Below are positions 1-8,904 of a DNA stretch of 64,000 nucleotides, piece after piece. The DNA comes from GCA-2706205 sp964215955 (GTDB lineage Bacteria > Bdellovibrionota > Bacteriovoracia > Bacteriovoracales > Bacteriovoracaceae). Numbering within the stretch: the first letter of the stretch is position 1; every line of letters starts with the position of its first letter. The translations under genes were made by a program, and so were the position numbers. The stretch spans positions 367,551 to 431,550 of the forward strand of contig CAXPDR010000018.1 in assembly GCA_964215955.1 (NCBI GenBank), written 5' to 3'. Below the pieces are notes generated by a model. The model made no database searches. It was not told the origin of the DNA and saw only the letters and a program-made list of their open reading frames with translations.

Positions 1-1
1 A

Positions 2-619
2 GCTAAACATCTGATAAAAGTTGCAAGAGTAAAAATAAATGAAGAAATTTTAGTTCTAAGTGGTGATGGAAAAAAGGTTTTTGGAATTATTGAGGAAATA
101 ACAAAAAAGGAACTTGTTATTTCTATTAAAAAGTTTGAATTTCAAAAAAAAGGCGAATGCATTGATTTATTTGTTGGTCAGGTTAAGAAAGATGCTTTGG
201 ACTTAGTTATAAAAATGGCCGTTGAACTTGGAATTAATAAACTCATTATAGGTGAGACTCAGTTCTCACAAAGATATATTCTTAAACCAGAGAGAATTGA
301 AAGCTTAATTGAATCAGCGATGGAGCAGTCAAATAATGCTTATAAATTAATAGTCGAATTTTCAAACTTTAAATCATTAGACTTTAATTTTTATGAGTCA
401 AAAATTTGTCTTTCATCCACTAAACAAGGTAGAAATTGTGGAAATATAATTAAGGGAACTACTCTTTTAATTATTGGGCCAGAAGGTGGGTTTTCAGAAG
501 AGGAAGAAGCTTTTTTAGAAAAAAAAGTCACTATGAAAATTCAGTTACCAACACCTATACTTAGAACTCCGACGGCTGTGGCTTGTGGGATGGGAATAGT
601 TTATTCAAGTCTTCTATGA
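2..619 (+). CDS. rsmE: 16S rRNA (uracil-1498-N3) methyltransferase RsmE, 5' truncated
   Basis: The reading frame is open from base 2 to the stop at 617-619, so the gene enters from outside the window and its start is missing. RsmE is a SPOUT-class enzyme that methylates N3 of U1498 of 16S rRNA using SAM. Visible family features are an N-terminal PUA-like stretch beginning near HLIKVARV, the conserved ELG of the SPOUT core, the EQS segment, LLIIGPEGGFSEEE and the C-terminal PILRTPTAVACGMG knot region. An in-frame TTG at 197 could be mistaken for the start, but the upstream codons continue the RsmE homology without a break. The missing part is probably only a few residues. Confidence in the family is high. 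Confidence 0.93.
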   Translation, partial: AKHLIKVARVKINEEILVLSGDGKKVFGIIEEITKKELVISIKKFEFQKKGECIDLFVGQVKKDALDLVIKMAVELGINKLIIGETQFSQRYILKPERIESLIESAMEQSNNAYKLIVEFSNFKSLDFNFYESKICLSSTKQGRNCGNIIKGTTLLIIGPEGGFSEEEEAFLEKKVTMKIQLPTPILRTPTAVACGMGIVYSSLL

Positions 620-678
620 GACAAAAGATTGATGCTTTAAGTTTTCTATGAGATTCTTAATTATAGTGGAGTTAGAGA

Positions 679-1398
679 ATGAATAAAGAAAATGAAGATA
701 TTGATAATATTGTAGACAATTTTGACTTTAAACCTATTACTGAAGGTTTGGGATTTCATCACTCTTTAAAGGATGAAAAAGAAGTTAGGGTTGATTTAAA
801 TAAACAATCAAGAGCTTTAAAAAGGGAGCTGGAGACGAGAGTCGATCAGTTACAAAAACCTACTACTGTTGATATCAAACCTAATATGGGTGACCTTGCC
901 CCTTTCTATACAAATACAACTGAGACCCAGACAACTACGTTACCAGTGACTGAAGTTGTGGAAGAGGAAGTTATAGAAGCACCAAATTACATTTTAGCTT
1001 CGACTACTAAAAAGTTTATGGCCTGGTCTGTGGATTTCTTTTTACTCATTTCAGTATTATGTTTAACAATGGCTTCTATTATTTTCTTTGCAGATTTACC
1101 TATGGAAATCATTAGTACCTTCATGCTATTTGATGAAATACCAACTAGTGCTTTAACAATATTTACTTTGTTCTATCTATTTTATTTCTCATTTCTTGAT
1201 AAAACCGCTCATTCTACTTTTGGAAAAAGACTTTTTGGGCTTACAGTTACAGGATTTGATGAAAAGCAAATTAGTTTTAGTAAAAGTTTTTACCGTGCAT
1301 TTATGACAGTTATCTCAATTCCATTTCTTGGGTTACCTTTATTTCTAAATCTTCAAGATAAACTAACTGATACAATCGTTATTGAAAAACATGATTAA
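679..1398 (+). CDS. RDD family integral membrane protein
   Basis: A 239-residue protein with a hydrophilic N-terminal half (about residues 1-107, rich in charged residues and threonine, no signal peptide) followed by an RDD-type membrane domain. About three hydrophobic segments are visible: residues 112-135, 145-172 and 205-225. The FGKRLFGLTV stretch and the closing DKLTDTIVIE are typical of RDD proteins, whose role is generally unknown, though some act in ion or small-molecule transport. The extended soluble N-terminus is unusual. The gene overlaps the start of the following heptose adenylyltransferase gene by 8 nt, implying co-transcription. Function cannot be assigned from sequence. Confidence 0.8.
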   Translation: MNKENEDIDNIVDNFDFKPITEGLGFHHSLKDEKEVRVDLNKQSRALKRELETRVDQLQKPTTVDIKPNMGDLAPFYTNTTETQTTTLPVTEVVEEEVIEAPNYILASTTKKFMAWSVDFFLLISVLCLTMASIIFFADLPMEIISTFMLFDEIPTSALTIFTLFYLFYFSFLDKTAHSTFGKRLFGLTVTGFDEKQISFSKSFYRAFMTVISIPFLGLPLFLNLQDKLTDTIVIEKHD

Positions 1399-1834
1399 TT
1401 TGGAAGATTTTAATTCACATCGACAGGGTAAAAAAGTTGTTTTTACTAATGGTTGCTTTGATATTTTACATCGAGGGCATGTGACCTATTTGAATGAGGC
1501 TAAATCCCTAGGAGATATTTTAGTTTTAGGTTTAAATAGTGATGCAAGTGTAAAAAGACTTAAGGGTGAAACTAGACCAGTCAATAGCGAAGAAGATAGA
1601 AAGTTTGTATTAGAAAATCTAAAGGCGATTGATTATGTCTTTATTTTTACTGAAGATACTCCGTATGAGCTCATTAAAATAATAATGCCTGATGTATTAG
1701 TTAAGGGGGGAGATTGGAAGCCCGAGCAAATTGTTGGATCGGATTTAGTTTTAGCAAATGGTGGCGAAGTTAAATCATTAAATTTTGTGAATGGGTTTTC
1801 TACAACTTCGATTATTGAGAGAGCAAAAAGCTAG
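1391..1834 (+). CDS. rfaE2: D-glycero-beta-D-manno-heptose 1-phosphate adenylyltransferase (HldE C-terminal domain type, RfaE2)
   Basis: A 147-residue stand-alone nucleotidyltransferase that activates heptose 1-phosphate to ADP-heptose, the precursor of the LPS inner core. The HxGH-type signature is in TNGCFDILHRGHVTYL. LGLNSDASVKRLKG, RPVN, EDTP and the VLVKGGDW loop match the adenylyltransferase half of HldE, and the C-terminal FSTTSII completes it. The sugar kinase half of bifunctional HldE is absent, so a separate HldA-like kinase is expected elsewhere. ATG at 1391 is preferred; an in-frame TTG lies three codons upstream at 1382. The start overlaps the end of the RDD gene, and the stop is built into a terminator hairpin. 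Confidence 0.92.
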   Translation: MINLEDFNSHRQGKKVVFTNGCFDILHRGHVTYLNEAKSLGDILVLGLNSDASVKRLKGETRPVNSEEDRKFVLENLKAIDYVFIFTEDTPYELIKIIMPDVLVKGGDWKPEQIVGSDLVLANGGEVKSLNFVNGFSTTSIIERAKS

Positions 1835-1857
1835 CCCTTAAGTTAAAAGCTAGCTTT
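1827..1857. terminator. Bidirectional intrinsic terminator between convergent genes
   Basis: AAAGCTAG at 1827-1834 pairs with CTAGCTTT at 1850-1857 (8 bp, 15-nt loop). On the plus strand it is followed by a T-rich tail, and on the minus strand by a run of five T. It overlaps the rfaE2 stop codon and lies just past the stop of the convergent minus-strand gene at 1865, so it probably serves both. Confidence 0.7.
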
Positions 1858-1864
1858 ATTTCAA

Positions 1865-2341
1865 TTAGTTTTTAAGGTCGCTTAAAATCTCTTGAGAAAT
1901 ATCAAAAAGTGTATAACTATCAGAGTTCTCAAGGCGAGAACAAATTGTACCATTTTCAATTCTTTCCATATACATTTTTCTTATTACGTTTTCTTCTTCT
2001 TCTGTTCTATCAATTTCAGGTAAAACATTGTTGTATAATTCATTGAGAAGTGGTCCATACTCAACAAGGCCTTCATCGTATAAGGCCTTCATTAGGTAAG
2101 TCTGCCTAGCTTGATAAACGGAACTAGAACCAAGAGCTGCTCCTGGAGCGCCAAACATAGAACCAATAGTACCACCTGCTACTAGCGAGGGAATAAACAT
2201 ACCTATGACATAGGCGCCGCTAAGGGCTTGCTTGGTTGTAATACTTGTTAAATTTTCATAACAAGAATCTGATTCACCTTGCGCATAACTTGTTCCAATT
2301 GAACTAGAAATAAGAAAAATAGTTAAAATAAATTTTTTCAT
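1865..2341 (-). CDS. Secreted protein of unknown function, 158 aa
   Basis: Not recognised. The N-terminus (MKKFILTIFLISSSIGTSYA) is a clear Sec signal peptide with a probable cleavage after the AYA-like site, so the mature protein of about 137 residues is periplasmic or outer-membrane associated. It has two cysteines in the mature part (near residues 27 and 134) and a glycine/alanine-rich hydrophobic stretch (about residues 52-75, GSMFGAPGAALGSS) that could insert in a membrane. The C-terminal half is acidic and helical. Its start overlaps the stop of the upstream secreted gene by 4 nt (ATGA arrangement), so the two are translationally coupled and likely work together. Confidence 0.6.
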   Translation of the reverse strand: MKKFILTIFLISSSIGTSYAQGESDSCYENLTSITTKQALSGAYVIGMFIPSLVAGGTIGSMFGAPGAALGSSSVYQARQTYLMKALYDEGLVEYGPLLNELYNNVLPEIDRTEEEENVIRKMYMERIENGTICSRLENSDSYTLFDISQEILSDLKN

Positions 2342-3678
2342 TTGTACTCCTTATTAATATAACTATAAATATAAATTGAATTAACATCTTTTCTGGTGAG
2401 GAAATAACAACTCTTTCCAATTTTATTTTTATAAATTTCTTTCCCATCACAGGACTTCCCATTTAGAAAAGCATTGTTACCAACTAACTCGATAGGTAAT
2501 TTAATAGCTTCTTTTCTAAAACTGTGAGATGGATGACAGCTAGGATCATCCTTTGGGCACTTTCCAAGATAGTAAGAACCGAATGCCCTTTTTAGTTTTA
2601 CTCTTGGGTTTTTATGGTTATCGAAGTTAAAGATAAAAGGTTTTGTGATTTGATAATAGTCTCTGATCGAAGCATATTTATCACTTTCAAATTCCGTGTT
2701 TTGCACGAAAGCCTTTAAGAAATGAATTGTGTCTTTTCTTTCTATTTGGTTCAAAACCATTTCAAAGTGTGTTCCAGATTCAAATTTTTGGTAGGATTCA
2801 GCCGTATAGGAATTAAGCTGTGTTGTCGCCTGGTAGTCATCGTTATTTAAAAATTTATATTTATCACTTAAGAGTTTTCTTAAAGATAAAGGCATATTTA
2901 GTCGTCCAAGAAGTAGATTTTGAAACATTTTTCTTCTTCCTTCTGGATCAAGTAATATAAAGAAATTTTCTTCGAGTAATTTAAATGAGTCTTCCGGCCA
3001 ATTGCTTGGTTGATAAAGTTCATCAATAGTTTTTCCCAAAACCTTTCCAGCCTCCTTTAATGTGTGGTTTGGTTTGATTTGGGATATTGGATAAGTGGAT
3101 AATCCAGATCTGATTAACCAGCTAGAAAATCTTTTAGGATGAAACTCATCGTTTGTGATTTCAGAAATAATATTACTATGCTTGAAAAGATTTATAATTC
3201 CGCCGACACAATTGTTGTTAAATAGGGTATAAGTTCCAATCAGTTTTGGATTGTTATAGAACTGTATTACAGACTGTTTTAAGTTAGAAAGTTCACTGTC
3301 GGCTAAATTTAAAATACTTCGAAAGGATTTTACTTCACCTTTAAAAAAATATGTATTCCAAACAACTGAAAAATTTTGTACCAACATGGTCATGGGATAG
3401 GCACCAAAGGTCAGTGGAATGGCTTCGAGGAGATTATTGTTAGTATTTGTTACAACTTGGAAGTTAATCGCGACATCATTATAGTAGTTGTTTTTATGAA
3501 CAAAACGTAAATAACAATGTTGAAATAAGTCTAATTGATTTGATTCTTCAGGATAGTGACAAAATATTTCTGCACCTTTGTATTCGTCAATATTGCTTTC
3601 AAATCTTTCTAGTATTGGATTTTCGGCTGCCAAGGCCAAATTCGAGCAAAAAAGAATGAAAAGAAAAATTTTAAACAT
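2338..3678 (-). CDS. Secreted protein, possibly DUF4105-like
   Basis: A 446-residue exported protein starting at ATG 3678 (MFKIFLFILFCSNLALA, signal peptide); a TTG five codons upstream at 3693 is also in frame but would add residues before the signal. The segment TYTLFNNNCVGGIINLFKH recalls the NNC motif of DUF4105 proteins, and an FCHYPEE...HCYLRF stretch precedes it, as in that family. This assignment is tentative. Cysteines cluster near the C-terminus (GKCPKDDPSCHPSH and a later pair), suggesting disulfides in the periplasm. It is coupled by ATGA to the 158-residue secreted protein downstream. Enzymatic function is unknown. Confidence 0.55.
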   Translation of the reverse strand: MFKIFLFILFCSNLALAAENPILERFESNIDEYKGAEIFCHYPEESNQLDLFQHCYLRFVHKNNYYNDVAINFQVVTNTNNNLLEAIPLTFGAYPMTMLVQNFSVVWNTYFFKGEVKSFRSILNLADSELSNLKQSVIQFYNNPKLIGTYTLFNNNCVGGIINLFKHSNIISEITNDEFHPKRFSSWLIRSGLSTYPISQIKPNHTLKEAGKVLGKTIDELYQPSNWPEDSFKLLEENFFILLDPEGRRKMFQNLLLGRLNMPLSLRKLLSDKYKFLNNDDYQATTQLNSYTAESYQKFESGTHFEMVLNQIERKDTIHFLKAFVQNTEFESDKYASIRDYYQITKPFIFNFDNHKNPRVKLKRAFGSYYLGKCPKDDPSCHPSHSFRKEAIKLPIELVGNNAFLNGKSCDGKEIYKNKIGKSCYFLTRKDVNSIYIYSYINKEYK

Positions 3679-3725
3679 ATAAACAATATACAATATTTAG
3701 GCATAGGATTGAGTGGATTTGAAAT

Positions 3726-3734
3726 TGTTATAAT
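3726..3734 (+). promoter_or_regulatory. Possible extended -10 promoter
   Basis: TGT-TATAAT at 3726-3734 matches an extended -10 element; no good -35 box lies 16-18 bp upstream. It sits in the 246-bp gap between the divergent gene starting at 3678 and the envelope protein/metalloprotease pair, pointing at the latter with a leader of about 180 nt. The rest of the gap is AT-rich without other recognisable sites. Confidence 0.35.
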
Positions 3735-3924
3735 ATGTGCACAAAAATTAAACATAACAAGTATTTATACACCTGTATAAAATTTAAACATCATCATTAA
3801 CATTCATTTAATTATTGAAAGTAATTCTAAAGATTTAAGAAAATAACGAGCAAAATCTAAACTGGTAAAGACTCTAGCACTTGGCTTGGGACTTGCAGCG
3901 TATTCCTTAAATGAAATTTGTTCC

Positions 3925-4758
3925 ATGGGAGTGGCCATCAAAGAATTATCAAGCCTCTATTTAATAGGGATTATTATTTTAACTGTAAACTTAGCTCATA
4001 CTAAAGAGCTTTCAGAAAATATTAGTTTCAAAGAAAAATCTAATGAAAGCCAACCATGGAGTTTTAAATTATCAACAGGTATAAGCTCTGATCTGTATAA
4101 AGATGAAAATACAATTTATAATTCCTTTCAATCTTTAAACATTTCCAGAAAACACTCTAATAAAATTTCTTCAAATTTTTTGATAATTCATGATTATAGA
4201 TTAAGCGAGTATGAAGAAGAAAATAATAAAAACTCAAAGCTAAAAGATATAAAAGCAAGTTTACTTTTTAAGGATTTAATAAAGACGGAGAACTATAATA
4301 TTTCTGGAAGTACTGGGGTTATTTTTGCTAATTCGAAACAATCCCAAGATAGCAGTAAAAATGGCTCTATCTTTTTTGGGGTAAATCAAGGATTATCATT
4401 TGAAAAATTTTACTTTTTCCAGAATAATATTGCGACGGTAAACTCTTACGAGTACAAAACTCCTAGTAAAAGGGCTGCGACTTATAATGAAAAGTTTGGA
4501 GTACTAAATTCTTTAGGACTCAATTATAGTTTTACAGATAGTCTTTCAATCGCGGCTTTAGGTAGTTTATATACAAGTAACTCTTATGCAGATGACCAGC
4601 AACAGTTTCAGATTTATAGTGTTCATACAAACTATAATTTAAAAAACAATTTGGCTTTAATTCTTACTTTTAATTCAAAAGATAAAATAATTACTAATAA
4701 TTCATTGTTTGATGAAACGAATTCATCATACCAGCTGGAGATAGCTTATGATTTCTAA
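3925..4758 (+). CDS. Putative outer-membrane beta-barrel-like protein, 277 aa
   Basis: Not recognised as a named family. ATG 3925 is preferred because it places a hydrophobic signal segment (SLYLIGIIILTVNLAHT) near the N-terminus; a TTG at 3886 is in frame but without a Shine-Dalgarno. The mature part has alternating hydrophobic/polar stretches, abundant Ser, Asn, Tyr and Phe, no cysteine, and ends in YQLEIAYDF with a terminal Phe, the usual last residue of outer-membrane beta-barrels. The stop overlaps the start of the large metalloprotease by 11 nt, so the two are translationally coupled. A barrel that anchors or exports the protease is a reasonable but untested inference. Confidence 0.55.
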   Translation: MGVAIKELSSLYLIGIIILTVNLAHTKELSENISFKEKSNESQPWSFKLSTGISSDLYKDENTIYNSFQSLNISRKHSNKISSNFLIIHDYRLSEYEEENNKNSKLKDIKASLLFKDLIKTENYNISGSTGVIFANSKQSQDSSKNGSIFFGVNQGLSFEKFYFFQNNIATVNSYEYKTPSKRAATYNEKFGVLNSLGLNYSFTDSLSIAALGSLYTSNSYADDQQQFQIYSVHTNYNLKNNLALILTFNSKDKIITNNSLFDETNSSYQLEIAYDF

Positions 4759-7700
4759 TAACAAATTTAGACAACTCCTTTTAATTTGGATCACAATCTC
4801 TTTATTTGCTTCATGTGCAAAGGAGAGAGAAGAAGAATTCGTCCAAGGTCAGGGTCCTAGTTACGGATTGTTAGAGAGTGAGTCTCTTATAGCTGGAGAG
4901 ATATATGATATTCAAACAAAAGAAAAACTTTACGATTCCAATATTGCTACTGCGAATATAGTTAACATTGAAGAAGACTCTAAATTATTTAATAGTTTTC
5001 CAGTTGTTAAATACGAAACTAATGCACCATATTTTGATGATATAATTTTTAAGGCTAAATCTAATTCTGAAAATGATTATAAAATTCTAAGAAAAATAAA
5101 TGGTACAAGATTAGTTTATTATAAGGTTGCAAATAAGGAAAATATTCCTTTTCTAGAACATCAAATTGCAACGAGATTACATAATTCTAAGTTAGCTGTT
5201 CCTCTATTCTCTTATCAAATAACAGGATACTTCAATGTTGAGAACATAGAAGATGCAAATGGAAATAAAACATCTTTAAAAAGAGAGATTGTATTACCAC
5301 AGGGTGAAATTGGGCAATTTTTAAAAGTAGATTTCTCTAGGAAGTATCTATCAGATACAATCTTAAAACAGAATGTATTTCCCGCAGACTTTTTTAAAGG
5401 AGAATGGATTTATAATGCTGAAATTATAAGAAAGAAAAATAATCGGCAAAACAGTGGTCTTATGGAAACTCTTAAGCTTGGAGTCGATTTTTCTTTTAAC
5501 GAAGTTTCAAGAATCGAATTTAATGAATTAGGAAATACCCTCCAGGGACGAAATCTGAATGTGGATGTTGATAATGCTGTTTTAGAGGGTGAAGATGGAG
5601 AGACCAGCTTTAATGCCGCAATAAAAATTCCATTTGAAAGAGTTGATTTCTTTCTGAATGAGAATTCTCAAGTTGAGCAGCATGGAGATTCAAATAGCAG
5701 ATCACGTCCTTCTCACATGAGAAAATATGTAAAGCTAAATTTAGAAGGTACGAGATCTGTTATCGAAAAATCTCCAGATCCAAGTAGTGTTAATATTGTG
5801 GATATATCTTTATCAGATAATTACCTAGGTTATACACTTCACTACACAGATAGAGATATTATTATAAGATATTCAATGAAAAGAGCAGATGAAGTTATAA
5901 ATAAATCCAAGCAAAGAGTAGCTTGGGAAGATGATATGAAGCGAAGATTTGGTTTTTTTACAAGTAAGAAAGCTTCATCAGATCAAAGGCTAGTAAGGGA
6001 TAAAGATAATCAGCAAAAAGAATTTATCAAAAGGTATTATCCAGAAAGGAATGGAAATGTAATTACATTTTATTTATCAAAAAATAGTGCTGATGAGTTT
6101 CACGAAGTCGCTCAACAAGCGATAGATGAATGGAATGATGTTTTCTATAATCAAGCTCAAACTGGAATTCAGATCAAATTAGCTCCAGTAACTAAGAAAG
6201 TTGATATCGCTGATGTTAGATATAATATTATTAATTTCATTGATACGAAGTCGACTTCTTCTCTTGGTGGATATGGACCTTCAGTTGCGGATTCATTATC
6301 AGGTGAAATCGTTTCTGCGACATCAAATATTTATGTTAACTCTACAAGGCAAAGATACATTGATGATTTAAGAAACTTTGTTTATTTCAAGATTGGAAAA
6401 TTTGGTGGTGAAAATGTTATTGCTAAGCCGAATATCGATGGTGACTCTAGAACTTATGGTCTTACAGATAGATTTAAAGCACTTGAAAACCTTGTAAACA
6501 ACCAGTGTAGAGAGACATTACTCCCTTATATATCAAAACTGAAAGATATAAACAAAGATTTACGAGCAGATAAAAAACTAACTCTAATAGATGATAATAC
6601 AATCCTTGAAGCAAATACGCTTGAAGCCTGTGCAAACAAGGCGATGAGAATTGATTTGTTAGATACACTTTTACATGAGTTAGGGCATAATTTTGGTTTA
6701 AGGCATAATTTCGCAGGATCAGCAGATAAAGAAAACTTTGGAAAAGATACGAAAGAGCATAAACATGTTACAGCTAGTATTATGGATTATATGGGTGCTA
6801 TTGCATCTCCTGTAAAAAAGCTGGGAGCTTATGATGTTGCAGCAATTAGGTTTGCATATAACGGTGAAATTCAAATTGCTGGTACTTCTGGTGAAAGTCA
6901 CAATCATTTTGTTAGAATTAATCCAAATAAGACAATTGATCAAAATATGAAGGAACTTGGATTAACTGCAAGAAACTTCGAGTTTTGTACAGATGAGCAA
7001 AACAATAGAAATCCTTATGCATTTACAGATAAAGCATTATGTATTGTGTGGGATACTGGTTCTGACCCAGTAGAAATTGTTAAGAATGTTATTACCGAGG
7101 TGAATGCTAAAATAGCTTTTTATAGATACAGATTTGATTTTCCAAATGCTGTATTATCAACTGAGGTAGAGTTAGCAAAAGCACTAAGCTACCCAAGTCA
7201 AGTACTGTTAAGAATTTATAATCAATATCGAGTTTTAATGGCAAAACATCTCGATCAAAAAGATAGATATCTTTCATATCACTCTGCTGAAGAATATTTA
7301 AATAGTATTCCTTCAGAGGAAGAACTTGAAAAATCTTTCGGAGTTAATTCAGAAGAGGTTAAAACTTTTGAATCTTATAGGCAGGCTGCTAATTTGATAA
7401 CGAGATTTTATATTGATCTTTATACACTTCCACAAAAAGCTTGTTTTGTAGCTGATGAAAATGGTGTGTTAGGTAGAAAAACAAATGGAATGCATAAATT
7501 TGTCATGTTAGCTAAACTTCGTGAAGACTTGAAAGATCCACTTATAGGGCGTTGTGATCATCCAAGTGTTGCAGATTATTTAGAGTCAACAACTGATGAT
7601 ATTACTGAAAAAGGGTTTCACTATAATAGTTATAAAACTGATGAAGAATATTATCAACGTGAAAACTTTTATCAAGATGACGTTATTGGGTTAAAAGGTA

Positions 7701-8668
7701 TCGTTTCTTATGCTGGTAAGGTTTTAATTGAATTTAATCAAAACTGGTCAAAGTATCATAGTATAAATAAATTTCATCCTACAATATTGGATGAACCTAA
7801 TTTAAGAGAAGAAGTTAATAGTTATATTTTAAGTAAAATAACTAATGGGGTAGATATAACTCAATATGGCTTAGATCCTGAAGTTAACGAATTTCGTTAT
7901 TTACCTCTATTTAAACATGCCTATAAAGATAGTGTTGATAGCGTAACTGTTTTTTCAAATTCATTTAACTCTGGAACACAAACAGAAAAAGACTTTAAAA
8001 AGAAAAATTATAAATGGTTTTATGGATCAAGAGACTCAATTATTGACTCCAATGCAGAAGCCTGGACTCAGATTTCTCCTGGACATTATTATAATGCAAA
8101 CCCAGGAGCAGAAAAAGCAGTTGAACTGATTACTAAAATGAATAATCTACAAAGAATTACAAAATTAAGCGGTATCGTTAATGAAAGAACAGCAGATGAA
8201 TTTATTTTAGCGATGGAAAGTTTATTACGTAGCCAAGAAAGTGATCTAGACATAGAGAACTCAAATGTAGTCGACTTATCCCAGAAAATTAAAACTTTGT
8301 TAGATCAAACTTTAGAGTTGGAAACTAATTCAAATTCAGAAATTAATTTACAAAGTTTAGCTCTTGAAAAAGATGCACTGGCCAGTCAACTAGAATATAT
8401 GTTTTCTGATCTTTTAAGTGATAGAAGGTTTAATTTACATTTATCAAACTGGAAGAAAGAAGAATTAAACGAAAGTAGATTACCTTCTGAATATTTTAAT
8501 AAAAGTATAAATAAATCAAGCCTTATAAATCAGGAAGGCAGTTTTAATGAAAGATTAAGAACTTTAATTAGGGAGCATGCAAATACAATTGATAACTATT
8601 ACTTATATCAAGAAGAGATTAATGCTCAAAAAGAATTATTACAAATACTTATAAAGAAGCCTCTTTAA
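4748..8668 (+). CDS. Large zinc metalloprotease lipoprotein (metzincin type)
   Basis: A 1306-residue predicted lipoprotein: the N-terminal hydrophobic signal ends in LFASC (Cys about residue 22). The catalytic zinc site HELGHNFGLRH is at residues 643-653 and fits the HExxHxxGxxH metzincin consensus, with a plausible Met-turn in SIMDYMG about 26 residues later (Met 679). Overall it resembles the very long bacterial zinc-dependent metalloproteases with DUF5117/DUF4953-like flanks, but I cannot place the flanking domains exactly. The C-terminal 200 residues are helical and charged. It is translationally coupled to the putative barrel protein upstream. If the host is predatory, a surface protease acting on prey or matrix protein is plausible. 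Catalytic residues are all present. Confidence 0.85.
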   Translation: MISNNKFRQLLLIWITISLFASCAKEREEEFVQGQGPSYGLLESESLIAGEIYDIQTKEKLYDSNIATANIVNIEEDSKLFNSFPVVKYETNAPYFDDIIFKAKSNSENDYKILRKINGTRLVYYKVANKENIPFLEHQIATRLHNSKLAVPLFSYQITGYFNVENIEDANGNKTSLKREIVLPQGEIGQFLKVDFSRKYLSDTILKQNVFPADFFKGEWIYNAEIIRKKNNRQNSGLMETLKLGVDFSFNEVSRIEFNELGNTLQGRNLNVDVDNAVLEGEDGETSFNAAIKIPFERVDFFLNENSQVEQHGDSNSRSRPSHMRKYVKLNLEGTRSVIEKSPDPSSVNIVDISLSDNYLGYTLHYTDRDIIIRYSMKRADEVINKSKQRVAWEDDMKRRFGFFTSKKASSDQRLVRDKDNQQKEFIKRYYPERNGNVITFYLSKNSADEFHEVAQQAIDEWNDVFYNQAQTGIQIKLAPVTKKVDIADVRYNIINFIDTKSTSSLGGYGPSVADSLSGEIVSATSNIYVNSTRQRYIDDLRNFVYFKIGKFGGENVIAKPNIDGDSRTYGLTDRFKALENLVNNQCRETLLPYISKLKDINKDLRADKKLTLIDDNTILEANTLEACANKAMRIDLLDTLLHELGHNFGLRHNFAGSADKENFGKDTKEHKHVTASIMDYMGAIASPVKKLGAYDVAAIRFAYNGEIQIAGTSGESHNHFVRINPNKTIDQNMKELGLTARNFEFCTDEQNNRNPYAFTDKALCIVWDTGSDPVEIVKNVITEVNAKIAFYRYRFDFPNAVLSTEVELAKALSYPSQVLLRIYNQYRVLMAKHLDQKDRYLSYHSAEEYLNSIPSEEELEKSFGVNSEEVKTFESYRQAANLITRFYIDLYTLPQKACFVADENGVLGRKTNGMHKFVMLAKLREDLKDPLIGRCDHPSVADYLESTTDDITEKGFHYNSYKTDEEYYQRENFYQDDVIGLKGIVSYAGKVLIEFNQNWSKYHSINKFHPTILDEPNLREEVNSYILSKITNGVDITQYGLDPEVNEFRYLPLFKHAYKDSVDSVTVFSNSFNSGTQTEKDFKKKNYKWFYGSRDSIIDSNAEAWTQISPGHYYNANPGAEKAVELITKMNNLQRITKLSGIVNERTADEFILAMESLLRSQESDLDIENSNVVDLSQKIKTLLDQTLELETNSNSEINLQSLALEKDALASQLEYMFSDLLSDRRFNLHLSNWKKEELNESRLPSEYFNKSINKSSLINQEGSFNERLRTLIREHANTIDNYYLYQEEINAQKELLQILIKKPL

Positions 8669-8675
8669 CAGTATT

Positions 8676-8703
8676 CCCCTAAAACCTTTTATAGTTTTAG
8701 GGG
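8676..8703 (+). terminator. Intrinsic terminator after the metalloprotease gene
   Basis: A perfect 10-bp stem, CCCCTAAAAC (8676-8685) with GTTTTAGGGG (8694-8703), 8-nt loop, followed after a short spacer by a T-rich segment. It starts 7 nt after the stop codon and separates this gene from flagellin transcription. Confidence 0.8.
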
Positions 8704-8804
8704 ATACATCTTATTTTTCTCAAATATTTTAATTTAATCGAAGCCCTAAGTTGTTGAAAACATGGGTAACGCACTATTTTTATCAAGAATTGTGCCAAAA
8801 ATTC

Positions 8805-8831
8805 TAAAGTATTTCCTGACCTGAGCGATAA
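8805..8831 (+). promoter_or_regulatory. Sigma-28 (FliA) promoter of flagellin
   Basis: TAAA at 8805-8808, exactly 15 nt, then AGCGATAA at 8824-8831. This matches the sigma-28 consensus TAAA-N15-GCCGATAA with two mismatches in the -10 region. It lies 73 bp upstream of the flagellin ATG, giving a leader of roughly 65 nt that contains a strong Shine-Dalgarno (AAAGGAG, 8892-8898). Confidence 0.85.
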
Positions 8832-8904
8832 GGTATATGTCTGATGGTTGCAGTCAACTACTCGGGCAGTAAGCTTAAAGAATAATCTTACAAAGGAGAA
8901 CAAC

